This document shows positions 11,080 through 21,166 of a stretch of DNA of 37,358 nucleotides, one piece after another. The DNA comes from Verrucomicrobiota bacterium. Its GTDB lineage: Bacteria > Verrucomicrobiota > Verrucomicrobiia > Limisphaerales > AAA164-E04. Below the pieces are notes generated by a model that searched no databases, had not been told where the DNA came from, and worked only from the letters and a program-made list of their open reading frames with translations. A program made the position numbers and the translations under genes. Position 1 is the stretch's first letter; the number at the start of each line of letters is the position of its first letter. The stretch lies in assembly GCA_023257935.1 (NCBI GenBank), contig JALRAZ010000500.1:1-37358 (forward strand), in the 5' to 3' direction.

Positions 11080-14000
11080 TTATTCAGCGATGTAGAACTC
11101 AGCAGCCTTGTTAGGGGCAACCGAGTATGGCGAACTCGCACCGGCCACCGCACTGTATGGCCCAGTCACACTGGAGGCACTCTTGAGTGTTCCCGTGTAC
11201 TCGATGACCACATTGCCACCACTCAAGGCAACCGAACTGATGGCTCCTGCTGGGGCTGGGATTTCAACCCCTCCGCCAATCACCACTTCGATACCATTGA
11301 TTGGTGCACGCACATTGGTGGGTGTCCCTGTCAGGGTGAAACGATCCCCGCTGACATCCTTGAATACGATATAATCCCCTTCTCCGCCATGAACAAAATT
11401 GCCATCAAAGGCAGCCGTATCGAGGTGGGCAATCACCTCTCCGCCGATAGCATAATCACCACCACGGCCATTGACACCACCCTTGGTGTAAACGACGACA
11501 TCGTAACTACCATTGGCGGGAAGACCGCTCACAGTCACCGTGTTAGGATCAGTGGAATTGGTGTCAATGTAGCCGGTCATGAGATTACCATTGTTACCCG
11601 TTGCCGAATTGTTCTCTTCACCACGCCCCGCACTAGACCATGTGTTGGGTGATGACCAGCTGACTGAAACGCCTGAAACCGTGGCACTCCCCCCGATATC
11701 GGCAATGAGTCCGGAAGCTTCCCCGGCGGCGCCATCCAGATTATTCCACTGGCTTGTTCCGAGAACTCCAGCGGCTCCAGTCACATCGGACCGAGCTCCA
11801 CTCGGTTCGTCAGCACCAAAATTGATAGCAACAACCGATCCTGCAGCCAATTCAGGCGATGGCATTTCAACCGCTTCAGTCACCATGAAGAAGTTCAATT
11901 GTGGACTACCAGAGATGACAGTCGCCCTGAGAGTCACCTTGCCACTGAGCGAGATCTGCTTGAGATTACCGCTATCATCGCTCAGAGGAATCCAATCGTA
12001 GGAACCACCTTGTCCCCGGAAAACGCCCAATTTTTCGGTGGTCTGGTTGTTTTTGGATGCGTCAGAGGTGACACGATCAAGCTGAACCGTTGAGGTTCCC
12101 AAAGAACCACGCAACCAGATGTTGGCATCTCCCACACTGAATTCACGCGTGTAGTTGAGCCACTCCCCTGCTTCGGTGTTGTTCACACTGTAATCCAGAT
12201 CTGGATCAAACGCAGCACGACCAGCTTCGTTACCATTGTCAATGGTATTAGGCATATTGCCGACAAGCGGGAAGCGGAACGCTCCCTCGTTGGCATAGTC
12301 AAACTCAGCTGAAGCTTCATGGAAGTCCACGCCCTCGGTATCCACACCATTGCCTTTGTCAAAATACCCTCCCGGAGCTGGAGCATTGATGTAATCCCCA
12401 GCTTCGAAGTTCCAGTCCTCAGCTTCAAAAGTGAAGTTGCTTGAGGAAAAGGTATTAAAAGAAAGCAATTGAGAGGTCAAACCACCTTGGGCTGAGCGCA
12501 CCACTGCTTCACCTTTGTATACCATGTTGGCTGAAAGGGTCGTCAGCGAGACATTCCATGCCTTGTCATTGCCCTCGATCGACAGGCTCCCGGCATAATC
12601 CACGCCATTGAGAACCACACTGATGTTTTCCTGAGGGATCGCACCGTCGGAAGTCACGCGGAAACTCACTCCCTGAGAAGGATCCACCCCACTGCTACCC
12701 AGTGCAGGCTGAAGGTCGAGGATGTCAGTGTTGACAATGGTGGCACCGTTAGGAGCGTGGACACCGCCCTTGATGCGGAAATAATCGATATCCAGGGCTG
12801 CGTTCTGTGGGGTTGCGGTGGCTCCCATGGCCAGATAGCTGGAACCAAAGTCACTACCCGTGCCAGCAGTTGCCTTGAATGTTGTCGGCGCAGTCGCCCC
12901 GTCCATGTAGATACGCACCAGATGAGTCCCTACTTCAGCGGGATCTTTTTCAATGGTGATCCAAAAGTTGTGCCAAACAGTCGGATCAAATGGAATCACG
13001 TTGGCTCCTTCGCCCTGACCAAAATTGACGTTACCTGAAATGGCATTGCCATCAAATTCGTTAAAACTCAACCCACTGAAGTTGGTCGCGTTCGCATTAG
13101 GGTCACCCCCTGGGGTATCGGTTGCGGTTGTCAGTGAGAAGGCGATCGCACCGCCAGCGGCCTGCTTGATCACAAAGTTCCCTTTACCACCATCAGAAGT
13201 CACATAACCATCGCCTGATTCTGGATAGGGCTGGGTACCGTTGGCCTGCTGACCATCTCGATGCAACACATCCAAGGGGCCATCAGAGGGAACACGAGCA
13301 CGGAAGTTCAAGGTTACCCCATCATCCATGATGGTGTCGGCAAAACCATCAGCCGTCAGGTCATGCCCAAGATAAACTTTTCGGTTGGAGCCAGGATCGC
13401 TGAAACCATAATCCCGAGGGTCTCCGGTGTCCTGAATACGCAGGTAATTGACATTAGCCTCTTCGATGATCATCGCTCCACCTGGGCGATTACCATCACC
13501 CAATTCACCACCAATGGCCGAACCATCCCATTCATCAGAACCGTTGTCATGACTCCAGGTGCCGTCCAAGGAGGCAAAACCTTCATTCGGCTCAGCATAA
13601 GCGGCCAAATCACCCTCATACCCATAGTCCCAACCCCCGTCAGGATCTTGATAGGAACGAACAGAAGGTTCCACGGCTCCTTGCTTGAAACCAAAGAAAT
13701 CGATGTCCAAGGCAGCATTCTGCGGGGTAGCGGTGGCACCCATAGCCAAGTAGCTGGAGCCAAAATCGCTTCCCGTCCCAGCGGTGGCATCGAACTGACT
13801 GAATGCATCACTACCATCCATCCATATTTTCACCACATGGGTACCATTGTTTTTCTCATCCTTTTTGATGGTGATCCAGAACTCGTGCCAAACCGTCGGA
13901 TCAAAAGGAATCACATTGGCACCGTCACCCTGCCCAAAATTGACGTCTCCTGAAATGGCGTTGCCATTGAATTCATTGAAGCTCAGGCCACTGAAGTTGG

Positions 14001-14682
14001 TGACGTTGCCATTTGGATCACCACCTGGGGTATCCGCAGCGGTGGTCAGGGAAAAAGCAATCGCTCCTCCTGCAGCTTGCTTGATCACAAAGTTGCCTTT
14101 CCCCCCATCGGAAGTCACATAGCCGTCACCTGAGCCGGGATATGGTTGAGTGCCATTAGACTGCTGACCATCCCGATGCAGTGGATCCAGGGCGCCAGTG
14201 GTTGGGATACGGGCTCTGAAAATCAGGGTGACTCCATCATCCATGATGGTGTCGGCCATACCATCAGCGGTCAGGTCATGCCCCAAGTAGACTTTACGGT
14301 TGGAACCAGGATCACTGAAACCATAGTCACGAGGATCTCCAGTATCTTGAATGCGCAGAAAAGTGGCGTTCCCTTCTGACAAGATCATGGCACCGCCCGG
14401 ACGATTGCCATCACCGAAGTCACCACCGATGCCAGATCCATCCCACTCATCGGAACCATTGTCATGGCTCCAGGTTCCATCCAGAGAGGCAAAACCCTCA
14501 TTGGGTTCAGCATATTTTGCATCAGAACCCTCGTATATGTAGTTCCAACCCCCATCAGGAGCCGAAAAGGAAAGTTGCGCCGAGGCGGAACTCGCATGAA
14601 AAGCAAGCGCGGCTGCAAAGAGCCAGCGCAAGCTCGCTGTGGAATTTGATTGTGTGTTTTTCATTTGACTTAATTGAATCAC
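11080..14682 (-). CDS. Large secreted protein with two tandem ~305-aa LamG/concanavalin-like domains, a CBM-like central region and a C-terminal domain
   Basis: 1200-aa ORF; signal peptide MKNTQSNSTASLRWLFAAALAFHASSASA (ATG at 14664; the ORF start at 14682 is GTG); duplicated YAEPNEGFASLDGTWSHDNGSDEWDGS...LRIQDTGDPRDYGFSDPGSNRKVYLGHDLTADG; CBM6-like FTFEAEDWNFEAGDYI...NTEAGEWLNYTREF. Domain names are inferred, not searched. Confidence 0.8.
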   Translation of the reverse strand: MIQLSQMKNTQSNSTASLRWLFAAALAFHASSASAQLSFSAPDGGWNYIYEGSDAKYAEPNEGFASLDGTWSHDNGSDEWDGSGIGGDFGDGNRPGGAMILSEGNATFLRIQDTGDPRDYGFSDPGSNRKVYLGHDLTADGMADTIMDDGVTLIFRARIPTTGALDPLHRDGQQSNGTQPYPGSGDGYVTSDGGKGNFVIKQAAGGAIAFSLTTAADTPGGDPNGNVTNFSGLSFNEFNGNAISGDVNFGQGDGANVIPFDPTVWHEFWITIKKDEKNNGTHVVKIWMDGSDAFSQFDATAGTGSDFGSSYLAMGATATPQNAALDIDFFGFKQGAVEPSVRSYQDPDGGWDYGYEGDLAAYAEPNEGFASLDGTWSHDNGSDEWDGSAIGGELGDGNRPGGAMIIEEANVNYLRIQDTGDPRDYGFSDPGSNRKVYLGHDLTADGFADTIMDDGVTLNFRARVPSDGPLDVLHRDGQQANGTQPYPESGDGYVTSDGGKGNFVIKQAAGGAIAFSLTTATDTPGGDPNANATNFSGLSFNEFDGNAISGNVNFGQGEGANVIPFDPTVWHNFWITIEKDPAEVGTHLVRIYMDGATAPTTFKATAGTGSDFGSSYLAMGATATPQNAALDIDYFRIKGGVHAPNGATIVNTDILDLQPALGSSGVDPSQGVSFRVTSDGAIPQENISVVLNGVDYAGSLSIEGNDKAWNVSLTTLSANMVYKGEAVVRSAQGGLTSQLLSFNTFSSSNFTFEAEDWNFEAGDYINAPAPGGYFDKGNGVDTEGVDFHEASAEFDYANEGAFRFPLVGNMPNTIDNGNEAGRAAFDPDLDYSVNNTEAGEWLNYTREFSVGDANIWLRGSLGTSTVQLDRVTSDASKNNQTTEKLGVFRGQGGSYDWIPLSDDSGNLKQISLSGKVTLRATVISGSPQLNFFMVTEAVEMPSPELAAGSVVAINFGADEPSGARSDVTGAAGVLGTSQWNNLDGAAGEASGLIADIGGSATVSGVSVSWSSPNTWSSAGRGEENNSATGNNGNLMTGYIDTNSTDPNTVTVSGLPANGSYDVVVYTKGGVNGRGGDYAIGGEVIAHLDTAAFDGNFVHGGEGDYIVFKDVSGDRFTLTGTPTNVRAPINGIEVVIGGGVEIPAPAGAISSVALSGGNVVIEYTGTLKSASSVTGPYSAVAGASSPYSVAPNKAAEFYIAE
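12760..13644 (-). repeat. Tandem domain repeat copy 2 (915-bp period)
   Basis: Sequence offset of exactly 915 bp from copy 1 at several anchors (13546 vs 14461; 12801 vs 13716). Confidence 0.9.
13675..14559 (-). repeat. Tandem domain repeat copy 1 (915-bp period)
   Basis: See copy 2; near-identical protein with scattered synonymous differences. Confidence 0.9.
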
Positions 14683-14721
14683 TGCAAGCTAAAGCCCTGG
14701 TTAGGGATTCGGTCACTGCAT

Positions 14722-14727
14722 ATTATA
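14722..14727 (-). promoter_or_regulatory. Candidate -10 element upstream of the 1200-aa gene
   Basis: Exact TATAAT on the minus strand (ATTATA on +), 40-60 nt upstream of the GTG/ATG starts; no convincing -35 box. Confidence 0.3.
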
Positions 14728-14861
14728 CATCTACCGGGATTGAGCTAAACCTTAGTGGTAAAGCACGTTGTGAGTCAAGCGATGGAATATTCCTTGGGCC
14801 TGAGGTTCCATATCCCCAGTCACCCAAAGCTCTCATGTGCTGGAGAAAAAACCATAGGAGC

Positions 14862-16904
14862 CTACCGACCTTCAACGACTTGGAGCAGAGCAAGCCAGTC
14901 TTCCCCAACATCTGAAGGGGGCAAACCAAGAGACTGCCATCCGCCACCTTGTAGCAAGGAGACCGATCCCTCAGCCAAATTGCCGCCAATCCTGGGGTTG
15001 AACCATCGAAGGGAGTAATGATTGGGATCCTCATCCAGGTTGAGACGAGAGGACCCTCCTTGCGGCAAATAAACCAGATAGCAGGCCCCAGGCTGGGCCA
15101 GGCAAAAAGCCTCGATCGCATCCACCTTTTCGTCCGCACAATGCATGCGTTCCAGAGGGATGACATGTTCTTGAAAAAATCCAATGGCCCGCATGCCGTA
15201 ACTCCAGGATTGATGGCGGCTGCGCCAGTCTTGAGCATGCAGGTCATTTTCAGGCAATCGATAGCCAAAGTAATATTCCACCCCTGCTCCGCCTGCCATC
15301 AAGTTACCCCACAGGACGTATTTGCGTATGTCGTGCAAGTCGTAAGTCACCCCGTTACCCTGCACCACCAAGCCATCGAAACCGGAATATCCTGGATCAG
15401 GTGGCACACCAAAATGAGCACTGTTTTGTTCATCATTGGCCACGACCCAGGGATGCCCTGATTGTTGGGAGGCTTCCACCCAGAAACGAGTCCGCTGGTG
15501 GACGCTCTTCCAATGGTTCTGAAGAGAAAGCCCGGTTAAACCTTCAGACCATCCCAATAGCGGCATGTAGACCTGCTCCTGCTCATCCGGAAAGGTATGC
15601 AGGACAATCGGATGATCATAGGGATCCAGGGAGCGGATATAGCCTGCCATCTGGACCTGTTCCTCAAAACTTTGCGTGTTTTCCTCACCGAGATTCCATT
15701 GCAGTGCTAGGTGATGAGAAAACCTTGCTACCAACTCCCGGCAGTAGAGTTTTCGCTCCCATCCCAATCGGCCACCATCGAGGGCACCGCTCACCTGAGC
15801 TGCCCGACGTTCATGCCCCACTCGATGATCATCCATTTCATTTTCTTGTAATTTGAAGTGAAGCATCAGGCCAACCTGGTTGGCATGGGTGAAAACACGA
15901 TTCCACTGATCCAGCTTGGAAAGATCGTAGTGCGCCTTGTCATTGCGATCCACAAACGGCCAGATATTGTCACCATCTCCACCCACGTTGTAAGGGAGAA
16001 AGGAAAAGGCGTTACCACCCACATCGGATAAATAATTCAGCGCACCGATGATCCCCTTGCCTTTGCCACCTTGCCAGCTTGGGTCACCTTCTCGCCAATC
16101 CTCTAAATGAGGCCGCCAAGTCTTGAGAGGAATCTTTTTTGTAGGGGAGGCAACTGTTCCATCAAAATCAACACAGGCTAGAAACGTTTCAGGAGCATCC
16201 GCCCCAAGCTTGAGGAAGCGTTCGCCGCTACCGACGAAGCGAAGGTAACGACTGCCTTGGTAACTCAGACGGCCATGGGCCCTGAAATCCTTTCCTTTTT
16301 TGTCTGTGGGAGCGATCTCCATCGTGCCAGACAATCCACTCCACGGAGTGAGCTCGGCCTTGGGAATCACCTCAAGGGCAACCTGGCGACCCTTTAAGAA
16401 CAGTGTGCGCCAGTGCCAGGTTCCCACCTTATCTGGGCAAAGGTGAGCTCTCCACTGATTGCCATCCTCAGCAGATGTCTCAGCCGCTATCCCATCCCCG
16501 GCAAAATAGCCGGGCACCCGGTAGGTGGGATGACCGCTTTCATGGCGAAAAACCACTTCAAAGCGATAATCTGTAAACGGGTTGGGGGCCGTATCCCGTT
16601 CGGAGGCCTGCGGTCCAGCCAAACTCAAAGTCACCGGATGCCACTGTTGCAATGCCCCCTCGATCTTCACCGCAATCCCCACCTCAGCAGCCTGTGCTGC
16701 ATCAGCCTTGAGGTGCTGTGCGATCCAACGCGCCAGGGTGCCGCTGCCCCGACCGAAGCCACCTGGCAGTTCACGAAGGTCACGCGTCTGTCGAGCTGGA
16801 GGATTCCCCCAGTGAGCTGGGAAGGGTTTGAGCAACTGTGATTGTGCCTCGAAACTGAGACACAGCAGCAAGATAAGGAATATCCGATGGACTAAACCAC
16901 TCAT
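14862..16904 (-). CDS. Secreted DUF5060-domain glycoside hydrolase-like protein with possible C-terminal collagen-binding-like domain
   Basis: Start trimmed to MSGLVHRIFLILLLCLSFEAQSQ at 16904; NPFTDYRFEVVFRHESGHPTYRVPGYFAGDG (DUF5060-like), TIM-barrel-like LHFKLQENEMDD...LQWNLGEENTQSFEEQ, WVVANDEQN. Confidence 0.8.
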   Translation of the reverse strand: MSGLVHRIFLILLLCLSFEAQSQLLKPFPAHWGNPPARQTRDLRELPGGFGRGSGTLARWIAQHLKADAAQAAEVGIAVKIEGALQQWHPVTLSLAGPQASERDTAPNPFTDYRFEVVFRHESGHPTYRVPGYFAGDGIAAETSAEDGNQWRAHLCPDKVGTWHWRTLFLKGRQVALEVIPKAELTPWSGLSGTMEIAPTDKKGKDFRAHGRLSYQGSRYLRFVGSGERFLKLGADAPETFLACVDFDGTVASPTKKIPLKTWRPHLEDWREGDPSWQGGKGKGIIGALNYLSDVGGNAFSFLPYNVGGDGDNIWPFVDRNDKAHYDLSKLDQWNRVFTHANQVGLMLHFKLQENEMDDHRVGHERRAAQVSGALDGGRLGWERKLYCRELVARFSHHLALQWNLGEENTQSFEEQVQMAGYIRSLDPYDHPIVLHTFPDEQEQVYMPLLGWSEGLTGLSLQNHWKSVHQRTRFWVEASQQSGHPWVVANDEQNSAHFGVPPDPGYSGFDGLVVQGNGVTYDLHDIRKYVLWGNLMAGGAGVEYYFGYRLPENDLHAQDWRSRHQSWSYGMRAIGFFQEHVIPLERMHCADEKVDAIEAFCLAQPGACYLVYLPQGGSSRLNLDEDPNHYSLRWFNPRIGGNLAEGSVSLLQGGGWQSLGLPPSDVGEDWLALLQVVEGR

Positions 16905-16998
16905 GGAAAGGCCAAGAAAACAACCATATTTGGGATGAATGGGAGCTTCCCTACCATGATCATCAACACCATCTTGCCACAAGGCAGATAGGGCTTTA

Positions 16999-17880
16999 TC
17001 AGCCTCGCGCTACACGCTGTGCGGATTCAGCAGCTACCTGCAAGCAGGCTCGGATGTCTTCCATGGGATTGTCCGGATGCTCCTCGTATTCAAGAGAGAG
17101 CGCCCCATCAGCTGGAAAGCCTATGCGCTTGAGCGCCTTGAAAACACCCTCAAGATCAAGGTGACCTCGACCCAAGATCACCCCTTGGGTGTCTTTCTTC
17201 TGCTCGGCAAAATCCTTGAGATGAATACCATAAAGCCGGTCACCAAGTTGATAGATGACCTCGACAGGATCCACTCCAGAACGGATGTAATGACCTAGAT
17301 CGGCACAGAACCCAATACGCTTATCGAAGCCTGCTACAGCTTTGAGTCCATCCAGAGGGCTGTCATAGAGGGCACCAGGACCATGATTATGAATCGCGAT
17401 GCGAATATCATATTGAGCAACGAGACGATTGAGACTTTCGAAAGAATCAGGCTGAGGGTTGGCGGAGATGTTGCGAATCCCTGCCTGCTTGGCAAACCGG
17501 AAGAAAGCTTCATTAGCCTTATGATCCTTGCTGAAGGACTCCACCCCGTGGGCACTGATGGAAATGTCTCTTTGCGCCAGCTTGGCCTGCATCGCCTCAA
17601 TCTTGGCCACATCGGGGGTCGGCGGAAAATGCATGCGGAAAAATTCCACATGATGCAATTCCAGTTCATGGATTTTATCCAAAGCCCCATCGACTCCAAA
17701 GCCCCTAAGGGAGTAACTCTGTATTCCCATGGGAAAACCACCATATTTCATGGCTGAAGCCTCGCGAGAATCAGCAAGCAGGCGAGGGACTTCCATCCAG
17801 GCGAGGCCCGCTGCCGCGGCGCCTTGGAGGGTTTGGTTGAGGAAACGACGTCGGTTGAGACAGGCGGATGAAGGAGTCAT
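16999..17880 (-). CDS. Sugar phosphate isomerase/epimerase (xylose isomerase-like TIM barrel) with Tat-like signal
   Basis: NRRRFLNQTLQGAAAAGLAW twin-arginine-like leader; HNHGPGA, GFCADLGHYIRSGVDPVEVI, YGIHLKDF, SLEYEEHPDNP. Confidence 0.88.
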   Translation of the reverse strand: MTPSSACLNRRRFLNQTLQGAAAAGLAWMEVPRLLADSREASAMKYGGFPMGIQSYSLRGFGVDGALDKIHELELHHVEFFRMHFPPTPDVAKIEAMQAKLAQRDISISAHGVESFSKDHKANEAFFRFAKQAGIRNISANPQPDSFESLNRLVAQYDIRIAIHNHGPGALYDSPLDGLKAVAGFDKRIGFCADLGHYIRSGVDPVEVIYQLGDRLYGIHLKDFAEQKKDTQGVILGRGHLDLEGVFKALKRIGFPADGALSLEYEEHPDNPMEDIRACLQVAAESAQRVARG

Positions 17881-17895
17881 GGGACCTTTATTGAA

Positions 17896-20577
17896 CTATT
17901 TGACGACCAGATTGACAAGCTTTCCTGGAACCACGATTAGTTTTTTGATCTCCTTGCCATCCAGATAGCTGCGAACCTTTTCAGAGGCAAGCACCATGGC
18001 TTGAATCGCCTCACGATCAGCATCTAGGGCCACCTCGACTCGATCTCTCAGTTTGCCATTAATCTGCACGGGCATGGACAAGGTCTTTTCAACAAGATGG
18101 GCCTCATCGTAAGCCGGCCAAGGATGATAGGCTATGACTTCATGATTTTGCCCAGTGAGCAAGCCATGAAGCTCTTCTGCCAGATGCGGGGCAAATGGTT
18201 GGAGTAGGACTAGAAAGGAACGTAAGCAAGAAAGCGGTCTTACCTCCCAGTTGGTTGCCTCGTTAACAAAAACCATCATAGCCGAGATAGCCGTATTGAA
18301 ACGCATGGCCTCGAGATCTTCGGTTACCTTCTTGATGCACTGATGGAGGACCTTGAGCTGTTCGGCCGATGGTTCTGCCGTTCCGGAAATACTCCGATGA
18401 AGCTTGAGTAGCGATAAAGAGGCTTCAGCTCGGCTGGCATCCAAGGAGATTTCCTGCTCCATGGCTACCTCGCTTTCTTCATCCACAATTAAGCGCCAGA
18501 CTCTACCAAGAAATCGATACACCCCCTCAACACCCTTGGTGTTCCATGGCTTGGACATTTCAAGGGGGCCCATGAACATTTCGTAGAGCCTGAAAGCGTC
18601 GGCACCATAGGCCGAAACAATGTCATCGGGGTTAACCACGTTCCCGCGTGACTTGGACATTTTCTGACCATCCTCACCAAGTATCAATCCCTGGTTGACC
18701 AACTTGTAGAAAGGCTCACTACAGGAGGTCAGGCCAAGATCGTGAAGGACCTTGTGCCAAAAACGAGCATAGAGCAGGTGTAGCACCGCATGTTCGGTAC
18801 CACCGACATACAGATCCACTCCGGGAGTTGCCCCCTCTGCACGGGTGCCCATCCAATAAGATTCAGCTTCTGGGTCACAAAAATAATTGGCATTGGAGGC
18901 GTCAATGTAGCGAAGGTAATACCAACAACTACCGGCCCACTGCGGCATCGTATTGGTCTCGCGTTTGGCCCCCTGTTCATGCTTGAGCCAATCGGTGGCT
19001 CGAGCAAGGGGAGGTTCCCCATCAGCGGTCGGTTTATAGTCCTTCAAGGAGGGTGGTAAAACGGGCAGTTCCGCTTCCGGAACAGCCTGATGCTGGCCAT
19101 CTTTCCACAAAATAGGGAAAGGTTCTCCCCAGAAACGCTGGCGGCTGAAAAGCCAATCTCGAAGCTTGTAATTGATTTGCCGTCGCCCGCACTGCTGGGC
19201 CTCCAGCCACTGAATCATGGTCTCTTTGGCTTCGTCGGTAGGGAGACCGTTGAGAAACCCTGAATTAACACTGGTCCCGGCCCCGGTAAATCCAATCGAA
19301 TCCTGACCCTCGGGTGCCTGAACTACCTTGATTACCGGTAGTTGAAACTTTTCAGCGAAAGCCAGATCTCTGGCATCGTGAGCCGGGACAGCCATGATCG
19401 CCCCCGTGCCATAAGTTGCCAAGACGTAGTCGGCGATCCAAACAGGGATGCGCTCCTGATTGACTGGATTGATGGCATGGGCACCGATGAAGACCCCGGT
19501 CTTGTCCTTGGCGAGCTCAGTGCGCTCAAGGTCGCTCTTGCGAGAGGCTTGCTCGCGGTAGGCTGCTACCTCCTCTCTCTGCTCGGCTGAGACCAACTCA
19601 TCCACCAAGGCATGCTCCGGTGCAAGGACCATGTATGTTGCTCCAAAAAGTGTATCCGGACGTGTCGTGAAGACCGTGATTTGGCTACCACTTTCGGCGG
19701 CTTCAAAAGTCACCTCAGCCCCCTCAGAGCGCCCAATCCAATTGCGCTGCATTTCCTTCAGTGAATCACTCCACTCAATGTCATCGAGGCCCTCCAGGAG
19801 CTTTTCAGCAAAGGCCGTGATCCTGAGCATCCACTGACGCATGGGCTTTCGCACCACAGGAAACCCTCCGACCTCGCTCTTGCCATCAACCACCTCCTCG
19901 TTCGCAAGCACGGTACCCAATTCGGGGCACCAGTTCACAGGGGCTTCAGCAACAAAGGCCAGGCGATGTTGATCAACATAAGCGTCACGCTCACTCGCAT
20001 CGTCCATGGACTCAGGAATCGGAAGTGAGTCGATGGGTTCAGCTCGTCGGGTTTTAGGATTGTACCATGACCCGTAGAGTCGGAGAAAAATCCATTGCGT
20101 CCATTGGAAGTAGCCAGGATCGGTTGTGTCAACCTCTCTGGACCAGTCGTAGCTGAAACCAAGGGATTGAATCTGGCGCTTGAAATTGTGAATGTTTGCC
20201 TCAGTGGTAACGCGAGGATGTTGACCGGTCTTGATGGCATATTGCTCGGCTGGAAGGCCAAACGCATCCCACCCCATGGGGTGGAGGACATTGAAGCCTC
20301 TGGCACGCTTGTAGCGAGCCAGGATGTCAGTTGCCGTGTAGCCCTCTGGGTGCCCGACATGCAAACCGGCTCCAGAAGGGTATGGAAACATATCCAAAAT
20401 GTAATATTTGGGAGGCAACTGAGAAGCCGGCACCGGTCCAGAGAGTGCATGCCGGAGGGCAAAAGGATGCTCAGCAGGAATCTCCTGCCCTGGATTCCAG
20501 GCCTGAAAAGCTTTGGTTTCTTCCCATAGGCGCTGACGCCTGGATTCGATTAAATCAAAGGGATATTGCTTGCGCAT
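17896..20577 (-). CDS. leuS: Leucyl-tRNA synthetase
   Basis: 893 aa; [88 protein letters not shown]. Confidence 0.98.
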   Translation of the reverse strand: MRKQYPFDLIESRRQRLWEETKAFQAWNPGQEIPAEHPFALRHALSGPVPASQLPPKYYILDMFPYPSGAGLHVGHPEGYTATDILARYKRARGFNVLHPMGWDAFGLPAEQYAIKTGQHPRVTTEANIHNFKRQIQSLGFSYDWSREVDTTDPGYFQWTQWIFLRLYGSWYNPKTRRAEPIDSLPIPESMDDASERDAYVDQHRLAFVAEAPVNWCPELGTVLANEEVVDGKSEVGGFPVVRKPMRQWMLRITAFAEKLLEGLDDIEWSDSLKEMQRNWIGRSEGAEVTFEAAESGSQITVFTTRPDTLFGATYMVLAPEHALVDELVSAEQREEVAAYREQASRKSDLERTELAKDKTGVFIGAHAINPVNQERIPVWIADYVLATYGTGAIMAVPAHDARDLAFAEKFQLPVIKVVQAPEGQDSIGFTGAGTSVNSGFLNGLPTDEAKETMIQWLEAQQCGRRQINYKLRDWLFSRQRFWGEPFPILWKDGQHQAVPEAELPVLPPSLKDYKPTADGEPPLARATDWLKHEQGAKRETNTMPQWAGSCWYYLRYIDASNANYFCDPEAESYWMGTRAEGATPGVDLYVGGTEHAVLHLLYARFWHKVLHDLGLTSCSEPFYKLVNQGLILGEDGQKMSKSRGNVVNPDDIVSAYGADAFRLYEMFMGPLEMSKPWNTKGVEGVYRFLGRVWRLIVDEESEVAMEQEISLDASRAEASLSLLKLHRSISGTAEPSAEQLKVLHQCIKKVTEDLEAMRFNTAISAMMVFVNEATNWEVRPLSCLRSFLVLLQPFAPHLAEELHGLLTGQNHEVIAYHPWPAYDEAHLVEKTLSMPVQINGKLRDRVEVALDADREAIQAMVLASEKVRSYLDGKEIKKLIVVPGKLVNLVVK

Positions 20578-20717
20578 GATTCAAAAAAGACTGAGGGAGC
20601 AGGCTGCTGGGTGAGCGCCTGACAGCTTGATGGGGTGAGTGGGTGACCGCTCATTCAGAGTGGCCTCAGTGACTGATTGCCCTAAGAAACCCCATAAGGC
20701 GAAAGGTTAGGAAAAGA

Positions 20718-21026
20718 TCAACGCTTGTTTAACAGGATGCCAAGCAGCACACCGCCTAATGCAGCCACACCAATAGACTGGTAAGGATAACGACGAATAA
20801 TCTGATCCACTACCTCAACCCCTGCGTAGGTTTGTTCATCGATCTGGTGACAGGATTTCTTGAGCCTTGCGAGTCTTTCCAGCAGCTCAGATTTGCTCTT
20901 GTCAGAGAGGTCTTCGGAAGTGTTCTTGATCAGCCCTTCAGCCTCCTCAATCAGCTTTCCGATGTCCTGCACCAGCTGCTTGCGACCTCCATCATCGTCG
21001 GTCAAGTTGTTGAAATAGGTTTCCAT
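20718..21026 (-). CDS. DUF883 (YqjD/ElaB-like) membrane-anchored protein
   Basis: ~100-aa coiled helix followed by C-terminal IIRRYPYQSIGVAALGGVLLGILLNKR, typical DUF883 tail. Start trimmed to METYFNN. Confidence 0.8.
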   Translation of the reverse strand: METYFNNLTDDDGGRKQLVQDIGKLIEEAEGLIKNTSEDLSDKSKSELLERLARLKKSCHQIDEQTYAGVEVVDQIIRRYPYQSIGVAALGGVLLGILLNKR

Positions 21027-21166
21027 GGATATTATTTGCCTACCAGTGGGCATGCCTGAGCAGGCCCGAGAGGTTCTTTATGTGTGATTTGTGGCCTTGT
21101 ATCAAGGATTTGCTTCATACCACCCGTCACCAAGGCAAGGGGCAAAGCCGAACCAAAGCACCTCAT

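Noticed and set aside
13261-13953. 230-aa plus-strand ORF in the duplicated-domain gene
   Set aside because: Antisense to the tandem repeat, and its own apparent repeat structure is just the mirror of the duplicated coding strand.
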